A DNA stretch of 64,000 nucleotides from Advenella incenata (lineage in GTDB: Bacteria > Pseudomonadota > Gammaproteobacteria > Burkholderiales > Burkholderiaceae_B), in the NCBI RefSeq assembly GCF_004217095.1, contig NZ_SHKO01000001.1:1784139-1848138 (forward strand). Reading direction: 5' to 3'. Under the pieces are notes generated by a model that did not search any database, had not been told where the DNA came from, and worked only from the letters and a program-made list of their open reading frames with translations. The position numbers were made by a program, and so were the translations under genes. Positions 7,883 to 16,977 of the stretch are shown here, piece by piece (within the stretch, counting starts at the first letter, position 1; each line of letters opens with the position of its first letter).

Positions 7883-10084
7883 ATGGAAATTAAAGTCAAC
7901 TTTCTCGACAAGCTACGCCTTGAGGCCAAATTTGATGACTTCACGGTTGTGGCCGATCAGCCGATCCGTTATAAGGGCGATGGCTCGGCGCCGGGTCCTT
8001 TCGATTATTTTCTGGCTTCCTCGGCCCTATGTGCAGCATACTTTGTGAAGTTGTACTGCGTTACCCGCAACATTCCTACGGAAAATATCCGCCTGTCGCA
8101 GAACAATATTGTGGACCCGGAGAACAGGTACAAGCAGATTTTCAAGATTCAGGTCGAGTTGCCTTCGGATATTTCCGAGGCGGACCGCCGGGGTATTTTG
8201 CGCTCTATCGAGCGCTGTACGGTGAAAAAAGTCGTACAAACCGGACCCGAGTTCGTCATTGAAGAGGTAGAGAACCTGGATGCCGATGCTCAGTCCTTGC
8301 TGACATTGAATCCCGCTTCCGACGCCAGTACCTATATAACGGGCAAAGATCTGCCGCTGGAGCAGACCATCGCCAATATGTCCGGCATTCTGGCTAACCT
8401 GGGTATCAAAATTGAAATTGCCTCATGGCGCAATATTGTTCCCAATGTCTGGTCGCTGCATATTCGCGATGCGCATTCGCCCATGTGTTTTACCAATGGC
8501 AAGGGATCGACCAAGGAAAGCGCGCTGGCCTCAGCGTTGGGGGAGTATATCGAGCGCCTCAATTGCAACCATTTTTACGCCGGTTCCTTTTGGGGCGAAG
8601 ACATCGCCAATGCGCCGTTTGTGCATTACCCGAATGAGCGCTGGTTCCAGCCGGGCACCGCGGATACGCTGCCCGCTGACATTCTGGATGCATACTGCCT
8701 GCAAATTTATAATCCGGATGATGAGCTGCGCAGCTCGCATCTGTGCGATACCAACTCGGGCAATATGTCGCGCGGCATCTGTTCGCTGCCGTTTGTACGG
8801 CAGTCCGACGGCAATGTAGTGTATTTTCCGTCAAACCTGGTCGAGAACCTGTACGTTAGCAACGGCATGAGTGCCGGCAATACGCTGGTAGAAGCACAAG
8901 TGCAATGCTTGTCCGAAATTTTCGAACGGGCGGTAAAACGTGAAATTCTGGAGGGAGAAATTGCATTGCCGGATGTGCCGCAAGAAGTGCTGGCGAAATA
9001 CCCTGGCATTTTGGCCGGCATTCAGGCATTGGAAGAGCAGGGCTTTCCGGTGCTGGTAAAGGATGCGTCGCTGGGGGGGATCTACCCGGTCATGTGCGTG
9101 ACCTTGATGAACCCGCGCACAGGAGGTGTGTTTGCCTCATTCGGCGCGCATCCAAGTTTTGAGGTGGCGCTGGAACGTAGCCTCACAGAATTGCTGCAGG
9201 GACGCAGTATCGAAGGGCTGAACGATTTGCCCAAGCCCACCTTTGTCAGCGAAGTGGTGACCGAATCAAATAATTTTGTCGAGCATTTCATTGATTCCAG
9301 TGGTGTTGTGTCGTGGCGCTTTTTCAGCGCCAAGGCAGATTTTGAGTTTGTCGAATGGGATTTTTCCGGCCAGGGTGAAAACGCTAATGCCCAGGAAGCA
9401 GCAACCTTGTTCGGTATTCTCCAAGACATGGGCAAAGAGGCCTATATGGCGGTGTATGACCAACTGGGCGCCATCGCCTGCCGGATTCTGGTGCCCGGTT
9501 ATTCGGAAGTTTACCCGGTAGATGATGTGATCTGGGATAACACAAACAAAGCGCTCCTGTTCCGCACCGATATTTTGAACCTGCATCGCCTGGACAATGC
9601 CGCGCTGGCAGCGCTGCTTGAACGCTTGGAGAACAACGATCTGGATGAATATGCCGATATTGCTACGTTGATCGGTATTGAGTTTGATGAGAATACGGAC
9701 TGGGGACAGCTCACTGTCCTGGAGTTGAAGCTGCTTATTAACCTGGCCTTACAGCAGTTTGAGGCGGCGCAAGAACTGACTGGCGCGTTTCTGCAGTACA
9801 ACGACAACACGGTCGAGCGCGGATTGTTTTATCAGGCCGTGAATGTGGTGCTGGAAGTGCTGCTTGATGACGAACTGGAACTGGACGACTACGAAGTCAA
9901 CTTCCGCAAGATGTTCGGCAACACCCGCATGGACGCCGTCATGGGGTCGGTGGACGGCAGTGTGCGCTTCTTCGGACTCACGCCAACCAGTATGAAACTG
10001 GAGGGGCTGGATCGGCATCACCGGCTGATCGATAGCTATAAGAAATTGCATTACGCGCGGGGGCAGGCTGCGGTTGTTGGTTAG
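7883..10084 (+). CDS. OsmC-YcaO fusion protein
   Basis: A 733-residue two-domain protein. Residues 1-140 are OsmC-like, with Cys in SSALCAAYF and in SIERCTVKK at the spacing of the peroxide-reducing Cys pair. Residues about 150-733 are YcaO-like, with both nucleotide-binding motifs intact: SALGEYIER (SxxxExxER) and QCLSEIFER (QxxxExxER), plus a long C-terminal extension as in E. coli YcaO. YcaO enzymes use ATP to activate peptide amides; E. coli YcaO affects ribosomal protein S12 beta-methylthiolation. The start at ATG 7883 (MEIKVNFLD) is chosen by homology; the frame is open 52 codons further upstream. No peptide precursor or TOMM partner is visible nearby. Confidence 0.88.
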   Translation: MEIKVNFLDKLRLEAKFDDFTVVADQPIRYKGDGSAPGPFDYFLASSALCAAYFVKLYCVTRNIPTENIRLSQNNIVDPENRYKQIFKIQVELPSDISEADRRGILRSIERCTVKKVVQTGPEFVIEEVENLDADAQSLLTLNPASDASTYITGKDLPLEQTIANMSGILANLGIKIEIASWRNIVPNVWSLHIRDAHSPMCFTNGKGSTKESALASALGEYIERLNCNHFYAGSFWGEDIANAPFVHYPNERWFQPGTADTLPADILDAYCLQIYNPDDELRSSHLCDTNSGNMSRGICSLPFVRQSDGNVVYFPSNLVENLYVSNGMSAGNTLVEAQVQCLSEIFERAVKREILEGEIALPDVPQEVLAKYPGILAGIQALEEQGFPVLVKDASLGGIYPVMCVTLMNPRTGGVFASFGAHPSFEVALERSLTELLQGRSIEGLNDLPKPTFVSEVVTESNNFVEHFIDSSGVVSWRFFSAKADFEFVEWDFSGQGENANAQEAATLFGILQDMGKEAYMAVYDQLGAIACRILVPGYSEVYPVDDVIWDNTNKALLFRTDILNLHRLDNAALAALLERLENNDLDEYADIATLIGIEFDENTDWGQLTVLELKLLINLALQQFEAAQELTGAFLQYNDNTVERGLFYQAVNVVLEVLLDDELELDDYEVNFRKMFGNTRMDAVMGSVDGSVRFFGLTPTSMKLEGLDRHHRLIDSYKKLHYARGQAAVVG

Positions 10085-10256
10085 GGGAGGGGGCAGGCCG
10101 GGTGCTGCTCAGCCGCTTTTGACCGGAGAATGAGTGATTGGTGGACGCACAACCCGGTAGGATTGGCTATGTACCTATTGCCTCGGGGTTCCGGGGCAAT
10201 TCGGTGCAGGCGACGTGCAAGTTGACGTGTTACGACAGGTTCATGGGTGCGACGTC

Positions 10257-11165
10257 TTATGCGACACAGTCCAGCGCAGCAAGAAAACGTTCAACAATCA
10301 GATTGTGCCTTCTTCCGGTGCGCATTGCGATCGCAATCGGGACGGTAAAGTGCATGCGGTCTGGTGCAATGGCAGTCATCTGTCCTTTCTCTACCCAGGT
10401 GGCCGCGTAATGGTCGGGAAGAAAGCCGATATATTGGTCGGTTAATATCAGAAAAGCAATGGCTTCCCTGTCTGTTGCCGTCGCCGCGCAATTCATGCGA
10501 TGGTGCAGTTCAACGGCTTCGGCATTCAGGCGATAGCTGGGTGCGACTGCCGGCACATCACGCAAATCAGCATCGCAGACGGCACCGGCATTCTTGCCTA
10601 AAGGGTGCGTACTGCTGCAGTACAGTAAAGAGTGCTCTTCATACAAAGTGTGATAATCCAATCCCGTCAAGGTATTGATCAGCGGTAATGCGCCAATATG
10701 AAGACGGCCGTCCAGCAGGCCTCGTTCAATCTCGCCGGGCGTACTCATGCTGATATTGATCCGTATATCGTTGCTTTGCTGGCGCAGTGTCTTCAGGGCA
10801 GAGGTAATGCGCATCTGCGGCTGCGTGACCAGATTATTCATAAGTCCGATATTGATTTCACCGCGAAGACTGTGATGCAGTTGATTGACCTCCCTGCGAA
10901 AATCTTCGATTGAGGCCAGTACGGTATCGCTTGCCCGCAGCACCTCTCTTCCCTGGTCGGTCAGAGAAAATCCGGCACGGCCTCGTTGGCATAGCCGCAT
11001 GCCAAGACGCTTTTCAAGGTCGCTCATATGCAGGCTGATTGCGGAACGGGTGATGCCCAGTGCGCTTTCGGCCGCAGTAAAGCTGCCCATTTTTGCAACG
11101 GTTCTGAATACCCGCAGCAACCGGAGATCGAAGTCCGTCACCTGGGCAAGGGGTTGGCTTTTCAT
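10257..11165 (-). CDS. LysR-family regulator of the aminotransferase gene
   Basis: A 302-residue LysR protein. The HTH lies at about residues 15-75 (FRTVAKMGSFTAAESALGI, RSAISLHMSDLEKRLGMRL), followed by an effector domain with GEINIGLMNNL near residue 100. It is divergent from the aminotransferase at 11268, and the 102-base gap carries a perfect TATAAT and inverted repeats, so it most likely regulates that gene and itself. A decayed paralogue of its C-terminal part lies at 38195-38460. Confidence 0.9.
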   Translation of the reverse strand: MKSQPLAQVTDFDLRLLRVFRTVAKMGSFTAAESALGITRSAISLHMSDLEKRLGMRLCQRGRAGFSLTDQGREVLRASDTVLASIEDFRREVNQLHHSLRGEINIGLMNNLVTQPQMRITSALKTLRQQSNDIRINISMSTPGEIERGLLDGRLHIGALPLINTLTGLDYHTLYEEHSLLYCSSTHPLGKNAGAVCDADLRDVPAVAPSYRLNAEAVELHHRMNCAATATDREAIAFLILTDQYIGFLPDHYAATWVEKGQMTAIAPDRMHFTVPIAIAMRTGRRHNLIVERFLAALDCVA

Positions 11166-11186
11166 TACGTGAGTATTTCCGTATTT

Positions 11187-11220
11187 ATTGGTAAATAAAG
11201 TTATATTTTACTAAACCAAT
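11187..11220. promoter_or_regulatory. Candidate LysR operator
   Basis: Nested inverted repeats sit between the LysR and aminotransferase genes: ATTGGT at 11187-11192 pairs with ACCAAT at 11215-11220, and GTAAA at 11191-11195 pairs with TTTAC at 11207-11211. They overlap the -35 region of the aminotransferase promoter, a usual place for LysR control. Confidence 0.5.
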
Positions 11221-11234
11221 TGAGTTCCTATAAT
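11207..11234 (+). promoter_or_regulatory. Promoter of the aminotransferase gene
   Basis: TTTACT at 11207-11212, a 16-base spacer, and a perfect TATAAT at 11229-11234, 33 bases before the ATG. Confidence 0.55.
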
Positions 11235-11267
11235 CAAAGACACCAACTATTTGAATTAGGACACGCC

Positions 11268-12614
11268 ATGAACTATCCGGATCTGCAGACCACGGCAATG
11301 ACAGATGCATTGAATTTAAGATCGCACTGGCTCCCTTTTAGTGCAAATCGCAATTTTCATAAGGACCCGCGGATTATCGTGGGCGCCGAAGGCAACTGGC
11401 TGGTCGACGCCAGAGGCAGGCGAATCTACGACAGTTTGTCGGGCCTGTGGACTTGCGGTGCGGGCCACACCCGGCAGGAAATTCAGCAGGCCGTATCCCG
11501 CCAGCTCGGAACGCTGGATTACTCTCCCGGGTTTCAATACGCGCATCCTTTGTCGTTTCAATTGGCGGAAAAAATGATCGGGCTCACCCCCGAAGGGCTG
11601 GATCATGTATTTTTCACCAATTCCGGTTCCGAAGCGGCCGACACGGCAGTCAAAATGGCGCGCGCCTACTGGCGTGTGAAAGGCCAGGCGAACAAGACCA
11701 AGCTGATAGGCCGAGCCCGTGGCTATCACGGCGTCAATATCGGCGGCACCAGCCTTGGAGGCATTGGGGCAAACCGCAAGGCGTTTGGATCATTTATGGA
11801 CGTGGATCATCTTGCGCATACCTTGCAGCCCGGCCTTGCCTTTGGTCGGGGTGAACCCGAAACCGGCGGGATTGCGCTTGCCGACGAACTGCTTAAGCTG
11901 ATCGAGTTGCACGATGCATCGAATATTGCCGCTGTTATCGTCGAACCGGTGGCCGGTTCTGCCGGCGTGCTCGTTCCGCCAAAGGGGTATCTGCAACGCC
12001 TGCGTGAAATCTGCAACCAGTTCGGCATCTTGTTGATATTCGATGAAGTCATCACCGGCTTTGGACGGTTGGGGGCAGCCACCGGCGCCGAGTATTTCGG
12101 CGTCACCCCTGACCTGATGAACGTTGCCAAGCAACTTACCAACGGCGCCATTCCAATGGGTGCAGTCATCGCATCTTCTGAAATTTATAATACATTCATG
12201 CAACAGGATTTACCCGAGCATGTGACCGAGTTCGGCCACGGGTACACCTATTCTGCCCATCCGGTTGCATGTGCGGCAGGACTGGCGGCCCTGGATATCC
12301 TGCAGCGGGATCATTTGATTGAGCAGGTGCAGGTGCTGGCGCCGTATTTCGAGCAGGCGTTGCATGGTCTGCGAGAGGCATCGCACGTGGTTGATATCCG
12401 CAATTGCGGCCTGGCTGGGGCCATTCAGCTGGCGCCCCGAGACGGGGACGGTGCGATCCGGCCGTTCGAAGCCGGCCTCAAGCTGTGGGAGAAAGGCTTT
12501 TATGTCCGATTCGGGGGCGATACCTTGCAATTTGGCCCGCCGTTTACCACGACGCGTGAAGAGCTGGATTCCCTTTTTAATGCGGTGGGCGAAACGCTCA
12601 ACTCTCTATCCTGA
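11268..12614 (+). CDS. Beta-alanine--pyruvate (omega-amino acid) aminotransferase
   Basis: A 448-residue class III PLP aminotransferase. It matches the beta-alanine:pyruvate transaminase family along its length: LRSHWLPFSANRNFHKDPR at the N-terminus, YDSLSGLWTCGAGHTRQEI, DYSPGFQY, the cofactor Asp in IFDEVITGFGRLG, the PLP Lys in NVAKQLTNGAIPMGAV, and the C-terminal YVRFGGDTLQFGPPF. The reaction is transfer of the terminal amino group of beta-alanine or similar omega-amino acids to pyruvate. AGGA lies 7 bases before the chosen ATG; an upstream start at 11220 would overlap the promoter. With the PanP-like decarboxylase at the left end, the window may encode both synthesis and disposal of beta-alanine (inference). 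Confidence 0.92.
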   Translation: MNYPDLQTTAMTDALNLRSHWLPFSANRNFHKDPRIIVGAEGNWLVDARGRRIYDSLSGLWTCGAGHTRQEIQQAVSRQLGTLDYSPGFQYAHPLSFQLAEKMIGLTPEGLDHVFFTNSGSEAADTAVKMARAYWRVKGQANKTKLIGRARGYHGVNIGGTSLGGIGANRKAFGSFMDVDHLAHTLQPGLAFGRGEPETGGIALADELLKLIELHDASNIAAVIVEPVAGSAGVLVPPKGYLQRLREICNQFGILLIFDEVITGFGRLGAATGAEYFGVTPDLMNVAKQLTNGAIPMGAVIASSEIYNTFMQQDLPEHVTEFGHGYTYSAHPVACAAGLAALDILQRDHLIEQVQVLAPYFEQALHGLREASHVVDIRNCGLAGAIQLAPRDGDGAIRPFEAGLKLWEKGFYVRFGGDTLQFGPPFTTTREELDSLFNAVGETLNSLS

Positions 12615-12622
12615 ATCGCCCG

Positions 12623-12648
12623 GGATCTGCCCCTGCCATGGCAGATCC
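12623..12648. terminator. Hairpin between convergent genes
   Basis: GGATCTGCC (12623-12631) and GGCAGATCC (12640-12648) form a perfect 9-bp stem with an 8-base loop just after the aminotransferase stop. There is no T-run, so it is a possible terminator or RNA-stabilising hairpin only. Confidence 0.4.
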
Positions 12649-12770
12649 TGGTTACCGACGGCCAAAACGGCCTGGGCAAATGAGAAAGGCAGGGCTGCGG
12701 GGGATGGTCCAACACTCACCATAATCAAGCGGGATGGCGGCAGAAGGATGCCGGCATGAACGATGCGTCA

Positions 12771-13586
12771 TCACTCCCCCAGCATCGCCTGAATGCCTTG
12801 GACCAGCGCGAGCAGGCGCGGCCCGAGATCGTCGTACAGGTCTTGCGATGTCGTGCCATGGCTGGGCACGGTCAAATTGAAAGCCAGCGACATGCCGTTG
12901 ATTGGTGTGCCAAGAGGAACGGCCACTGCCGCAAGCGACGATCGCCATGCACCGGCCACAGAGCAAAAGCCGTGTTTTTCGATGTCTTCGAATGCCTGTG
13001 TCACGCCTTCCCTGTGCTGCGCCCATTCCTGCGGCAAGTGGCGTTCAAGTTGCCTCAATACCGATTCTCTTTCCGCTTGCGGCAAGCCGTAAAGAATCGC
13101 GCGCCCCATCGCGGTACGCAACAAAGGGCGGGTAGAACCGATGCCAGGGCGCGTTTCGTTGGATTCCCGACTATGGATGGTTTCAACGTATACCGCTTGC
13201 AGGCGGTCCCGGGTGCCCACTGACACCGGACCCTTGGCGTATTCCGCCAGCTTGAGCATTTCATGCGCGCCTACCTGTCGGAGCATCAATTGCGAAAGCA
13301 AAGGATAGCCCAGAGAGAGCACGGCAGGGCCAAGCGCATATTTGCTCGTATGCGGATCGCGGCGCAAATAACCTAATCCGACCAGGGTAAAGGTCAGGCG
13401 CGAGACGGTGGGGCGAGCCATGCCAAGCCTGTCCGCAAAATCTTTATTTCCCAGGCTGGTTGTCGTTGCCGAAAAGCATCCCAATATCGACAGACCATTG
13501 GCCAGTGTCGACGCGTACTGGGGGTGGTTGAGCAGATCTGCAGGATCAAGTATTTCGGAGCTTGCTTTTGTTTTGGATGGACGCAT
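12771..13586 (-). CDS. IclR-family transcriptional regulator
   Basis: A 271-residue IclR protein. Winged helix at about residues 25-90 (GLSILGCFSATTTSLGNKDF, GMARPTVSRLTFTLVGLGYL), then the effector domain with VSVGTRDRLQAVYVETI, LLRTAMGRAIL and the C-terminal GVCSVAGAW-like segment (HGFCSVAGAWRSSLAAVAVP). ATG 13586 is chosen over a TTG two codons upstream. It is divergent from the phosphoesterase fusion at 13693 and probably binds the inverted repeat at 13641-13679. Confidence 0.9.
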   Translation of the reverse strand: MRPSKTKASSEILDPADLLNHPQYASTLANGLSILGCFSATTTSLGNKDFADRLGMARPTVSRLTFTLVGLGYLRRDPHTSKYALGPAVLSLGYPLLSQLMLRQVGAHEMLKLAEYAKGPVSVGTRDRLQAVYVETIHSRESNETRPGIGSTRPLLRTAMGRAILYGLPQAERESVLRQLERHLPQEWAQHREGVTQAFEDIEKHGFCSVAGAWRSSLAAVAVPLGTPINGMSLAFNLTVPSHGTTSQDLYDDLGPRLLALVQGIQAMLGE

Positions 13587-13610
13587 ACGCAAAAAATGAC
13601 CGGCGCAGCC

Positions 13611-13639
13611 TTGACAGCTAACGCCAATAAGTTAATAAT
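13611..13639 (+). promoter_or_regulatory. Promoter of the phosphoesterase-fusion gene
   Basis: TTGACA at 13611-13616, 17-base spacer, AATAAT at 13634-13639. It lies just upstream of the inverted repeat, which would therefore cover the transcription start. Confidence 0.55.
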
Positions 13640-13640
13640 A

Positions 13641-13679
13641 AATTCAAATAATTATATCATAATTCCATTTATTTGAATT
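13641..13679. promoter_or_regulatory. 11-bp inverted repeat, candidate IclR operator
   Basis: AATTCAAATAA at 13641-13651 and TTATTTGAATT at 13669-13679 are perfect inverted copies separated by 17 AT-rich bases, placed between the divergent IclR and phosphoesterase genes and ending next to the AAGGA ribosome site. Repression by the neighbouring IclR protein is the simplest reading. Confidence 0.6.
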
Positions 13680-13692
13680 AAAGGATTTGGTC

Positions 13693-15741
13693 ATGGATTT
13701 TGAATTGCGTCCCAAGGGTAAGAAATGCTTTTCTTTTGTAGTAGTGGCCGATACACATATCAATCAGGATGAGCACACCTCCAGTTCACCCTATGCAACC
13801 AACGCATTGGCAAATGCGCGCGCTCGCCAGGTGTTTCTGGAAATCGCCGCCATGCCGGAGCAGCCGCAATTTGTGATTCATCTTGGCGACATCGTCAATC
13901 CCGTTCCCTCTTTGCCGACTTTTGATCAGGCCGTAAGGCATTTCAAAGATATTATCAAACCGGTCAAAGTGCCGGTGCACGTGCTGCCGGGCAACCATGA
14001 TGTGGGAGACAAGCGCATCGAATGGATGCCGGCCGAACAGGTATGTGATTCTTTCCTGGAAAAATACCGCGCATCGTTTGGAGATGATTTCTTTTCTTTC
14101 GAGCAAGAGGGCTTACGGTTTATCCTGGTTAATTCCTTGCTCATCAATTCTGGCCTTGAAGATGAGAAACGTCAGCAGCAATGGCTGGAACGGCAGTTGG
14201 AGGTCGCTGAGGCCAAAGCACAACGGGTCTTCATGTTCATGCATTACCCGCCCTACATCTATTCGACCCAAGAGAAGGGCAACTACGACAACCTGGACGA
14301 GCCGGGCAGAGGCTGGCTGCTTGGCTTGATGGCCCGGCCCCAGGTCGAGGCCGTATTTGCCGGTCATGTTCACAATTTTTGGTACGACAGGGTAGGCACG
14401 TCGGAGTTTTATATGCTGCCTTCTACTGCATTCCTGCGTCACGATTTTTCCGAGTTCTTCCGTTGTGCGCCTGAAGCAGGTGACGAATTCGGCCGCGGCG
14501 ACCTTCAGAAATTCGGCTATGCCATCGTTGACGTCTACGAGACTGGCCACGTGTGTTACTCGGTGCGCAGTAACGGTCGTAGCGCCGAACCGGGTCAGCC
14601 ATGCTCCGACCAACCCATGTCTTACCGGGCTCATCCGAAAGTGTCCGGCCTTGCATCTATCGGCGTTGAACTGCGGCATCCATGGGCAGAGAGCGTGCAG
14701 ATTACCTCCACAGGAGGGGTGCAGGAGTTCGGACGTAAATGGGCGCGTAACGACTACCCGTTGCAGGCGTTATGGGAGATGGGCGCGCGTCTGGCAAAAG
14801 TGCCCGATATTGACCTCATCGAAGACGAATCCCGGGAGCGGATGCAGAAACTGGCTGCAGTAGGTCACCACTTTGTTGTGACCTGTGTAGGCATGCCAAA
14901 AAAGAAAGCGCTGTCAGACGTCAATTTAAAAAATGCAGGTGTCAGCGCATTTGAAGTCAATCTCACAGCGCAGCGTTTTGAGCAAGCGGCAGAAAATCTG
15001 GCTGCTATTCGCCGTGAGCACGGCGTGAAAATTTATTACGCCAAGCTTCTGACCGCCGATCCCTCGCAATATGATGGCACGCATTTTTCCCATGTGGTGC
15101 GCGCCGGCTTTGAGCTTGATGAGCTTGATGGATACATTGAGGTCATCACCCAGGCAGTCAAAGATGGCGTGATCGACGGCATTACCGTACGCGTCGATTC
15201 AACGCAGTGTTTACGGGCGGCTTGCCGCCGTATGCAGGCCTTTCATGATCGCACCGGCGCGCAAATACTGGCGTCGTTAAAGCTTTCGGGGCCAGGCATC
15301 GCGACCGAGCGGGCAGATGACGCAGCCAATGTTGCCAGTGTCGCGCATGCGATGGTGTTTGCCGCCACCACGCGCGGGATTCAGTTCGTCTATGACACTT
15401 TTATGGATGTCGATCGAGGATATTTCCCGCGACATGCCTTTATCGACCGCCGATACAACCCGCGTCCCATGGCACGCGCTTTTACAACATTGATGGCAAT
15501 TCTGGGTGGCGGGCAGGCAGTTCGTGTGGCGAAGGGCAGCGACGAGAAATGGGCGTTGAGATTCTCGGTAGGGAGCGACCAGTACGGGTTGACAGCAGCT
15601 CAGGCGGGAGCGGCGACGCATCTTCATGTATTAGATGCGAGCACTGAAGACACGACCAGCGTACTTGATCTGGCGACGGGCATGCCTGTTTCTTCCCAGG
15701 GTTTGCTGCACACCGAAACGACGCCGGTAACCGGGTCATGA
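13693..15741 (+). CDS. Metallophosphoesterase fused to an unrecognised C-terminal domain
   Basis: A 682-residue protein. Residues about 10-280 are a calcineurin-like phosphoesterase with all metal-ligand motifs: ADTHIN (DxH), HLGDIV (GDxx), PGNHDVG (GNHD), FMHYPPY and FAGHVHN (GHxH). Residues about 320-640 are a second domain of roughly 300 residues with alternating helix/strand segments (VVTCVGMP, GVKIYYAKLL, DGITVRVDS, QFVYDTFMDVDRGYF) that suggests a TIM barrel; I cannot name its family. No signal peptide, so cytoplasmic. AAGGA lies 8 bases before ATG 13693. A Bug receptor follows after 65 bases and is probably co-transcribed. Substrate unknown; a phosphodiester or phosphonate-type carbon source is a guess from the neighbours. 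Confidence 0.8.
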   Translation: MDFELRPKGKKCFSFVVVADTHINQDEHTSSSPYATNALANARARQVFLEIAAMPEQPQFVIHLGDIVNPVPSLPTFDQAVRHFKDIIKPVKVPVHVLPGNHDVGDKRIEWMPAEQVCDSFLEKYRASFGDDFFSFEQEGLRFILVNSLLINSGLEDEKRQQQWLERQLEVAEAKAQRVFMFMHYPPYIYSTQEKGNYDNLDEPGRGWLLGLMARPQVEAVFAGHVHNFWYDRVGTSEFYMLPSTAFLRHDFSEFFRCAPEAGDEFGRGDLQKFGYAIVDVYETGHVCYSVRSNGRSAEPGQPCSDQPMSYRAHPKVSGLASIGVELRHPWAESVQITSTGGVQEFGRKWARNDYPLQALWEMGARLAKVPDIDLIEDESRERMQKLAAVGHHFVVTCVGMPKKKALSDVNLKNAGVSAFEVNLTAQRFEQAAENLAAIRREHGVKIYYAKLLTADPSQYDGTHFSHVVRAGFELDELDGYIEVITQAVKDGVIDGITVRVDSTQCLRAACRRMQAFHDRTGAQILASLKLSGPGIATERADDAANVASVAHAMVFAATTRGIQFVYDTFMDVDRGYFPRHAFIDRRYNPRPMARAFTTLMAILGGGQAVRVAKGSDEKWALRFSVGSDQYGLTAAQAGAATHLHVLDASTEDTTSVLDLATGMPVSSQGLLHTETTPVTGS

Positions 15742-15806
15742 GGCGATTTTGATTTGATGGACAACGCAAAAAAATGGTGTGGCGATCTTGCCACAGGAGG
15801 AGTCCT

Positions 15807-16772
15807 ATGAAAGCACGTATCTTGGTAGCAGTGTTATTTTCCCTGTCGGCACTTGGCACTTCTGCAGTGCATGCCGCTTATCCGGAAAAATCCGTCAGGC
15901 TGGTCGTTGGCTACGCGCCAGGAGGTTCTACCGACATTGTAGCCCGGCTGCTTGCAAATGCGCTGAGCGAGAAATGGGGGCAGGCGGTTGTTGTTGAGAA
16001 CAAGGGTGGCGCAAGTGGCATGATTGCAACCGAGCAGGTCGTGCGCGCTGCACCTGACGGCTACACCCTGCAGCTTGCCTACACACCAGAGGTATCAATC
16101 AACAAATTGGTATTCAAAGACATCCGGTATGATCCGGCCACCGACCTAACTGCCTTGAATCTCGTTGCGTCGGCGCCCCTGGTCCTGGCTGCAGGCCCAA
16201 GTAAGGGTATTAAGTCCATTGAAGGACTACTTGCTTTGAAAGGAAAGGCGTCCGAACTCACATACGGATCGCCTGGGGTCGGCGGACAACAACATATGGC
16301 AGGCGAAGTATTGCGCAAACTGACGGGCATGCCCTTAGTTCATGTTCCCTATCGAGGAACGTCGCTTGCCGTGACCGATCTTGTGGGCGGGCAGATCGAC
16401 TTGTTTTTTGCCACCACCCCGCCATTGCTGGGTAACATCCAGGCGGGCAAGATCAAGCCGTTACTTGTCGCAGGAGATAAGCGCGAAGCCCTGCTGCCCG
16501 ACGTGCCCACGGCAGTTGAGAAGGGCATGCCGGAACTGCAACTGACCAACTGGTTTGGTCTGTTCGGCCCTAAAGGCTTGTCCGAAGCCATCAAGGAGCG
16601 GATTAATATGGACGTCATGGCGATCATGGCAGACAAGGCGTTTCAAAACAGCCTGAAGGAAAAAGGGCTGACCCCGACACCACTGTCGCCCGATGCATTC
16701 TCCAGATTTATTGCGGCGGAGATGACCAAGTACGAAGTGATCGTGCGTGAAACGGGTATCAAGCAACAGTAG
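15807..16772 (+). CDS. Bug family periplasmic solute receptor
   Basis: A 321-residue Bug protein with signal peptide MKARILVAVLFSLSALG... ending at VHAAYP. Family marks are YPEKSVRLVVGYAPGGSTDIVA, VVVENKGGASGMI, APDGYTLQL and ELTYGSPGVGGQQHMAGE. AGGAGG lies 6 bases before the chosen ATG; an in-frame start 33 bases upstream would spoil the signal peptide. It follows the phosphoesterase fusion in the same direction and probably imports that enzyme's precursor or product (inference). No TctAB nearby. Confidence 0.92.
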   Translation: MKARILVAVLFSLSALGTSAVHAAYPEKSVRLVVGYAPGGSTDIVARLLANALSEKWGQAVVVENKGGASGMIATEQVVRAAPDGYTLQLAYTPEVSINKLVFKDIRYDPATDLTALNLVASAPLVLAAGPSKGIKSIEGLLALKGKASELTYGSPGVGGQQHMAGEVLRKLTGMPLVHVPYRGTSLAVTDLVGGQIDLFFATTPPLLGNIQAGKIKPLLVAGDKREALLPDVPTAVEKGMPELQLTNWFGLFGPKGLSEAIKERINMDVMAIMADKAFQNSLKEKGLTPTPLSPDAFSRFIAAEMTKYEVIVRETGIKQQ

Positions 16773-16977
16773 CGGTGTCGTGGACAAACATGTTTATATG
16801 TCACGCCAATCTTGAAAGCCGGGGACCACCTCAATGTTTGGAGGAAAGTGGCAAGGGCAGGCTATAGTGTTTCTATCTTTCGCGCGCTCTTCATGCCGTA
16901 TGTCTGCAATCATTTTTAACTGGTATCTGCCAGATAACGTGCGCAGGACAGTTGGTGACGTTTCGATGCCTGTTAGG

